This document shows, one piece after another, positions 59,697-64,000 of a stretch of 64,000 bases of DNA. Below the pieces are notes generated by a model. It saw nothing but the letters and a program-made list of their open reading frames with translations, was not told the origin of the DNA and made no database searches. This stretch comes from Coprobacillaceae bacterium UN01-12pH3A (GTDB lineage: Bacteria > Bacillota_I > Bacilli_A > Erysipelotrichales > Coprobacillaceae): the NCBI GenBank assembly GCA_027676805.1, contig JAQENU010000003.1, positions 254,265 through 318,264 of the forward strand, in the 5' to 3' direction. Each line of letters starts with the position of its first letter. The stretch's first letter is position 1. The position numbers and the translations under genes were made by a program.

Positions 59697-60636
59697 ATGT
59701 TTCTCCTTTTTTATCAACAAGGTTTAGGAAGACATCTTCTAATGAAGCTTTCTTCTGATTAAAAGAAGTGGGAGCAAGGTTATGGGTTTTCATCAAGGTT
59801 AGAATATTAGTAACCTGAGTAATCCCATCTGTGATTTCTAATGTCACATTTAAAGCATCCCTATCTGAAGTAATTATATGATCAGAAAATATATCAAGCA
59901 TTTTTTCCATTTCTTTTGATTCTTGAAAAGAAAAAGTGATGTATTCATTTGAAGAAAGCTCTTTGATTTGATCCACACTCCCGTCGGCAATAATAACCCC
60001 ATCGTGTAAGATTGCCACATGATCAGCTAACTGTTCCGCTTCTTCTAAATACTGCGTCGTTAAAAAGATCGTTACCCCTGATTCTTTTAATTCTTTGATC
60101 ATTCTCCACATACTATTTCTGCTTTGAGGATCTAATCCTGTAGTAGGTTCATCTAAGAAAATAACTGATGGATGTCCAGTTAAACTCATCGCAATATCTA
60201 AACGCCTTCGCATCCCTCCCGAATAAGTGGAAACACGTCGATCTTTAGCGTCTTCTAATTGGAAATCTCTTAATAATTGTATTGCGTGCTTTTTTGGGTT
60301 AAGGACATGACATAGACGTGCAACCATCTCCATATTCTCAAACCCAGTTAGAATCTCATCTACTGCGGCATACTGTCCAGTTAAACTAATGCTTTTTCTA
60401 ACCATTGCTGCTTCCTTTTTTACATCATATTGACAAACACTGGCCTGACCTTCATCTTGAGTAATTAAAGTGGACAATATTTTAACTGTGGTTGTTTTTC
60501 CGGCACCATTTGATCCTAATAAACAGAAAATAGTTCCTTTTTTCACCTGAAAATGAACACCGTTTAATACATGCTTATCCTGATAAGCTTTTTTTAGATT
60601 AGTAACTTTTATAGCGTAAATATTTTCTTTTTCCAT
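59689..60636 (-). CDS. ABC exporter ATPase (DrrA-like)
   Basis: 315 residues. Walker A GSNGAGKTTTVKIL near residue 38, ABC signature YSGGMRRRLDIAMSL, Walker B VIFLDEPTTGLDPQSRNSM, H-loop region FLTTQYLEEAEQLADHVAI. A C-terminal DrrA-type extension (about 235-310, ending QKKASLEDVFLNLVDKKGE) is present. Lies 10 bases behind the TetR gene, and its 3' end overlaps the permease start, so one operon. Confidence 0.94.
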   Translation of the reverse strand: MEKENIYAIKVTNLKKAYQDKHVLNGVHFQVKKGTIFCLLGSNGAGKTTTVKILSTLITQDEGQASVCQYDVKKEAAMVRKSISLTGQYAAVDEILTGFENMEMVARLCHVLNPKKHAIQLLRDFQLEDAKDRRVSTYSGGMRRRLDIAMSLTGHPSVIFLDEPTTGLDPQSRNSMWRMIKELKESGVTIFLTTQYLEEAEQLADHVAILHDGVIIADGSVDQIKELSSNEYITFSFQESKEMEKMLDIFSDHIITSDRDALNVTLEITDGITQVTNILTLMKTHNLAPTSFNQKKASLEDVFLNLVDKKGETYV

Positions 60637-60646
60637 AGGATCTCCT

Positions 60647-61228
60647 TTAAGAATGATTTAACAAAATATCTAAAATCCATTGTGGTTCAGGATATGAAAC
60701 ATTTTGATGTAACGTATGGCGTAGTGCCATAGAATGCAGTGTATCTGAGAATAAATAAAGTAAAGCATACGGATCACCTGGACGAATGCTTCCCTGCTTT
60801 TGTCCCTTCTTAATGATATCGACTGTTATGGAGGCGTCTTCTTCTTGTTTCAGCACCTTCTTATAAATATGCGCTGGAATGCCTTCGTTTTGTTTTAGCT
60901 GTGCTATCAACATAAAGAATTTAGCATTTGCATCGTCTTCTTTTAAGCACTGTATAACGGCTTCAATCACTTTCTTAAAATATGCAACAGGATCGACCTC
61001 TTCTATATTGATCCATTGCTTGTTCTCTTGGATTGCAATATCTACTAAAGTCTCTAAAAGAATTTCTTTTGATTTATAATAATGAAATAATAATCCTTCA
61101 CTGATTGAAACTGCCTTCGATATTTCACTTGTTTTGGTTGCGGCATAACCTTTTTTTACAAATAAGTCCAAAGCTGTTAATGCAATCTCTTCCGCTTTCT
61201 TTTCTTTTTGTTCTTGTCTTGTTGTCAT
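60647..61228 (-). CDS. TetR-family repressor of the ABC operon
   Basis: 193 residues. TetR HTH at about 10-56 (AEEIALTALDLFVKKGYAATKTSEISKAVSISEGLLFHYYKSKEILLETLV); the C-terminal helical ligand domain follows. First gene of the operon with the exporter, so it most likely represses its own transcription; the operator at 61257-61274 sits at the start site. The ligand is probably the exporter's substrate, unknown. Confidence 0.93.
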   Translation of the reverse strand: MTTRQEQKEKKAEEIALTALDLFVKKGYAATKTSEISKAVSISEGLLFHYYKSKEILLETLVDIAIQENKQWINIEEVDPVAYFKKVIEAVIQCLKEDDANAKFFMLIAQLKQNEGIPAHIYKKVLKQEEDASITVDIIKKGQKQGSIRPGDPYALLYLFSDTLHSMALRHTLHQNVSYPEPQWILDILLNHS

Positions 61229-61256
61229 AGTCTTCTCCTTTCATTAAGTATTTACT

Positions 61257-61274
61257 CATTGAGTTATTACTCAA
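61257..61274. promoter_or_regulatory. TetR-type operator
   Basis: Perfect inverted repeat ATTGAGT-N4-ACTCAAT placed immediately downstream of the -10 box of the operon, where a bound dimer would block the start site. Confidence 0.72.
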
Positions 61275-61275
61275 T

Positions 61276-61304
61276 AAATATAACAAAATTATTTTATACT
61301 GTCA
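61276..61304 (-). promoter_or_regulatory. Promoter of the TetR-ABC operon
   Basis: TTGACA (61299-61304), 17-base spacer, TATATT (61276-61281). Confidence 0.8.
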
Positions 61305-61324
61305 ATAGTTACGATGCCTGAGAA

Positions 61325-61348
61325 AAGAAAAAGCACATTGCTGTGCTT
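61325..61348 (-). terminator. Terminator of mtnN
   Basis: AAGCACA (61331-61337) pairs with TGTGCTT (61342-61348), T-rich on the minus strand. Confidence 0.78.
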
Positions 61349-61354
61349 AACTGT

Positions 61355-62035
61355 TTATATACGTTCATTTTCTAATAATGATAGAATAACTTGTGCTGCC
61401 TGAGTTGAGGCTTTTTCTTCATTTTCTTCATAAGTGTCAACGGCTTCATTCCCTGCTTCATCACTGGCACAGCGAATAATCAATAACGGGATATTCTCCA
61501 ACTGACATACTTGTCCGATCGCAGCACTTTCCATATCTACCATTTCTGCCTGATAAGTTTTCGCTAAGCGCTTTGCTTTGGCTTCATCTGCAATAAAACT
61601 GTCTCCGCTTATGATACGACCTACCTTAGCAGGAAGTTTCATTATTTCCATATGCTTTAAAGCTTTATCGATTAATCCCAAATCACATTGAAAGACGCTT
61701 AAATAAGGCGGAAATTCAATCATTTGCTGTGGATCGACATCATGATACGTTACTTCTTTTGCCACCACAAGATCAAGTGGGTGAATGTCGCTTCCGATGC
61801 CACCCGCAATGCCGCTGTGAAGGAGACAATCCGGTTGAATCGCATCAATCATATGTTTTGTACAGTAAGCTGCATTGACTTTTCCACAGCTGGTGATCGT
61901 AAGATAAATATCATATTTTTTATAGTGTCCGTAATAAGTTTTTAATCCATGGTTATCACTTTGTTCAACTAAGCCAAAGTGTTTAATATAGTCTGTCGCT
62001 TCTATTGTCAGAGCGGTTATAATTCCAATCTTCAT
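61355..62035 (-). CDS. mtnN: 5'-methylthioadenosine/S-adenosylhomocysteine nucleosidase
   Basis: 226 residues, standard length. KIGIITALTIEATDYI at the N-terminus, SGIAGGIGSDIHPLDLVVAKEVTYHDVD, and the active-site segment AEMVDMESAAIGQVCQ with IIRCASDEAGN (catalytic Asp). Cleaves adenine from MTA and SAH in methyl-cycle salvage and autoinducer-2 precursor formation. Lies after asnS, separated by a terminator. Confidence 0.95.
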   Translation of the reverse strand: MKIGIITALTIEATDYIKHFGLVEQSDNHGLKTYYGHYKKYDIYLTITSCGKVNAAYCTKHMIDAIQPDCLLHSGIAGGIGSDIHPLDLVVAKEVTYHDVDPQQMIEFPPYLSVFQCDLGLIDKALKHMEIMKLPAKVGRIISGDSFIADEAKAKRLAKTYQAEMVDMESAAIGQVCQLENIPLLIIRCASDEAGNEAVDTYEENEEKASTQAAQVILSLLENERI

Positions 62036-62049
62036 CCTCTTCTCCTTTT

Positions 62050-62073
62050 AAAAAAAGCGGTCAATGACCGCTT
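62050..62073 (-). terminator. Terminator of asnS
   Basis: AAGCGGTCA (62055-62063) pairs with TGACCGCTT (62065-62073), T-run on the minus strand; overlaps the asnS stop. Confidence 0.88.
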
Positions 62074-63457
62074 AGAATTTTAAGTTTCTTGGTGTACGTG
62101 GGTAAGGAAGCACATCACGAATGTTTTGAACACCGGTAATATACATTACTAAACGTTCAAATCCCAATCCGAATCCGGCATGCTTAACGCCACCGTATCT
62201 TCTTAGATCCATATACCATTGTAATGATTCCTGATCAACACCCATTTCATCCATACGTGCCGCTAAAACGTCATAGCGTTCTTCTCTTTGACTGCCACCA
62301 ACTAATTCTCCAATTCCCGGAACTAATAGGTCAGCGGCTGCCACTGTCTTTCCATCATCGTTGACACGCATATAGAAAGCCTTGATATCTTTTGGATAGT
62401 CTTTCAAGAAAACGGGTCCTTTCACCACTTCACTGCATAAATAGACTTCATGTTCACTGGCAAGATCAATTCCCCATTCAACCGGATATTCAAATTTCTT
62501 ACCTGATTTAATTAAAATATCCACGGCATCACTATAGCTTAAACGTTTAAATTCTGAATTTAATACGTGAGTTAAACGATCCAATAATGTCTTATCAACA
62601 AATTGGTTTAAGAATTCCATTTCTGCCGCTCCGTTGTCTAATACATATTGAATGCAGTATTTTACCATATCTTCAATAAGGTTCATATCGTCATCCAAAT
62701 CAGCAAAAGCAATTTCCGGTTCGATCATCCAGAATTCACTGACATGGCGGCTGGTGTTAGAGATTTCTGCTCTGAAAGTAGGTCCGAATGTATAAACATC
62801 TCTAAACGCTAAGGCAAAAGATTCTACATGTAATTGTCCTGAAACTGTCAAAGAGGCTTTCTTCCCAAAGAAATCTTCTTCGTAGTTGCCATCATTTCGA
62901 GTTGTAACGGTGAAAGTTTCTCCTGCTCCTTCAGCATCGTTTCCGGTAATGATCGGAGCGTGGATATAGACAAATCCCTGATCTTGGAAAAATTCATGGA
63001 TTGCCATTGCAAGTAATGAACGGATTCTAAATACTGCCATAAAAGTATTAGTACGAGGTCTTAAATGTGGTATCTCTCTTAAATACTCCATACTATGGCG
63101 TTTCTTTTGCAGCGGATAATCTTCGTCACAATCTCCCTCGATCGTGATTTCAGTAGCTTCGATTTCGAATGGTTGTTTTGCGTCCGGTGTCAGCTTAAAT
63201 TTTCCTAAGATTTTTAAAGCAGCTCCGGTTTTTACTTTCTTGATTTCATCAAAGTTTTTCAAACTTTCTTCTACATACACAATTTGTGCATTTTTAAAAT
63301 ATGTTCCATCATTTAATGCAATAAATCCTACTTTTCCATTATCACGATTTGTACGTACCCATCCTTCGATTTCGACGTATTCCAATGATTCACTTTCTAC
63401 GATATTTCCTGAAATGACCATTTCATATAACTCTCTGATTGTTTCAAACTCAAACAT
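62072..63457 (-). CDS. asnS: Asparaginyl-tRNA synthetase
   Basis: 461 residues. OB-fold ([25 protein letters not shown]), then the class II core: [64 protein letters not shown] (motif 2) and [15 protein letters not shown] (motif 3). Charges tRNA-Asn directly. AAAGGAGG before ATG 63457. Controlled by an Asn T-box. Confidence 0.97.
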   Translation of the reverse strand: MFEFETIRELYEMVISGNIVESESLEYVEIEGWVRTNRDNGKVGFIALNDGTYFKNAQIVYVEESLKNFDEIKKVKTGAALKILGKFKLTPDAKQPFEIEATEITIEGDCDEDYPLQKKRHSMEYLREIPHLRPRTNTFMAVFRIRSLLAMAIHEFFQDQGFVYIHAPIITGNDAEGAGETFTVTTRNDGNYEEDFFGKKASLTVSGQLHVESFALAFRDVYTFGPTFRAEISNTSRHVSEFWMIEPEIAFADLDDDMNLIEDMVKYCIQYVLDNGAAEMEFLNQFVDKTLLDRLTHVLNSEFKRLSYSDAVDILIKSGKKFEYPVEWGIDLASEHEVYLCSEVVKGPVFLKDYPKDIKAFYMRVNDDGKTVAAADLLVPGIGELVGGSQREERYDVLAARMDEMGVDQESLQWYMDLRRYGGVKHAGFGLGFERLVMYITGVQNIRDVLPYPRTPRNLKF

Positions 63458-63479
63458 GGTTTCTTCCTCCTTTTGTAAA

Positions 63480-63715
63480 TAAAAAAGCCGCTCCTAAAAA
63501 GGAACGACTAAGCGCGGTACCATCCTTACTTCATCTTTAAACAAGATGCTCTCTAAGCTTTAACGCCGCTAAGCGAGATAGTCTACTCACATTTCTCCTA
63601 TCTAGTTCATTGAGTGTTACATAGCATCTAAGTGTTTTGCTTTCACCATCCAAAACTCGCTTAATAGGCGATGTATGCTCTCAAATCATTACTTGTACCT
63701 ATATTATTACCATCT
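63480..63715 (-). ncRNA. T-box leader (Asn) of asnS
   Basis: Minus strand. T-box motif AAGGATGGTACCGCG near 63513-63528; terminator AGTCGTTCC...GGAGCGGCT plus T-run (63480-63511). The specifier triplet at the position defined by GAG/CTC pairing is AAC (63616-63618), asparagine, as expected. Confidence 0.9.
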
Positions 63716-63740
63716 TCCTAAATATTTATCAATACTTTTT

Positions 63741-64000
63741 TTACAATTCCTCTTCTACGTCATCATTTAGATGCATTTTGATTGCTAATTCCTGAATAGC
63801 CACAACAACATCTACCGTCTGCACCTCAACACCGGGGCGCACAGTAAAATGCGTATGAGTGAAATCAACGATTCCTTTAATACCCAAATCCATCAAACGA
63901 TTAACTGTTTCCTGTACATTTTGTGAAATAGCCAAGATGGCAATTTTACACCCTTTAGGGAAATTCCCTTCCAAATCATCAATATTATAAAGTTTAACTC
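63741..64000 (-). CDS. rex: Redox-sensing repressor Rex, C-terminal part
   Basis: The frame is open to the right edge, so only the last about 86 residues are visible. CKIAILAISQNVQETVNRLMDLGIKGIVDFTHTHFTVRPGVEVQTVDVVVAIQELAIKM matches the C-terminal Rossmann part of Rex (GIKGIxNFxxxxxxxxxxxxVxxVDxxxxLxxL). Rex represses fermentation genes according to NADH/NAD+. The N-terminal winged helix is outside the window. An acidic tail DDVEEEL ends it. Confidence 0.85.
   Translation of the reverse strand, partial: VKLYNIDDLEGNFPKGCKIAILAISQNVQETVNRLMDLGIKGIVDFTHTHFTVRPGVEVQTVDVVVAIQELAIKMHLNDDVEEEL

Overview
The window is AT-rich Gram-positive chromosomal DNA from a low-GC Bacillota. Tyr, His/Asp and Asn tRNA-synthetase genes sit behind T-box leaders. 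There are CcpA, YtxG/YtxH-like and SpoVB/YrbG/YrzE-like neighbourhoods in the order known from Bacillus, a CotJC-type manganese catalase fragment and a dockerin-bearing surface enzyme. The best guess is a spore-forming gut Firmicute of the Erysipelotrichia type; the taxon is an inference, not something read directly.

1-4.6 kb is the right end of an integrated element (prophage or similar). It holds a truncated Cro/CI-type regulator, a 36-residue ORF, a DUF1828/DUF6978 gene pair, a large serine recombinase and a SHOCT-domain protein. The element ends inside a manganese catalase (cotJC-like) gene, of which only the 3' part remains here. 5.0-8.5 kb carries a 6-phospho-beta-glucosidase with its RpiR regulator, a lipoprotein and a small unknown gene. 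8.5-21.9 kb is a cyclic-di-GMP block: receiver/HD-GYP/GGDEF, a free Hpt protein, a two-SBP-domain GGDEF sensor, a divergent TPR protein, a degenerate-GGDEF/EAL protein, a sensor-GGDEF-EAL protein and an extracellular solute-binding lipoprotein. 22-27.4 kb has a CPBP-type protease, a MazF-type toxin without visible antitoxin, a membrane-anchored surface protein and a dockerin-bearing glucosaminidase.

27.5-52.2 kb is mostly housekeeping: ribF, truB, an M42 peptidase, a dicarboxylate/amino-acid symporter, tyrS, ccpA-ytxH-ytxG-murC, a ROK kinase, a CBS protein, an M24 peptidase, hisS-aspS, a polysaccharide deacetylase, rel, apt, recJ, a comN-like gene, spoVB, and DUF421 and TIGR04086 genes. A rod-shaped RNA with its own promoter (6S-like) follows at 52.3-52.5 kb.

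52.7-57.0 kb is the most unusual part. It is a tandem array of five modules, each starting with a 64-65-residue exported Cys/His-rich peptide whose stop codon abuts or overlaps the start of an XRE-TPR (RRNPP-like) regulator. Two regulators are intact; the other three survive only as N-terminal remnants. Four modules share a promoter of one design: an inverted repeat TTTCTA-N10-TAGA whose proximal arm is the -35 position, 17 bases from a TATAAT. I read this as a self-regulated peptide-signalling family expanded by duplication and partly decayed.

57.2-64 kb returns to ordinary genes: a YtcJ-like amidohydrolase, a TetR-controlled DrrAB-like ABC exporter with a clear operator, mtnN, asnS with an Asn T-box, and the C-terminal end of rex at the right edge.
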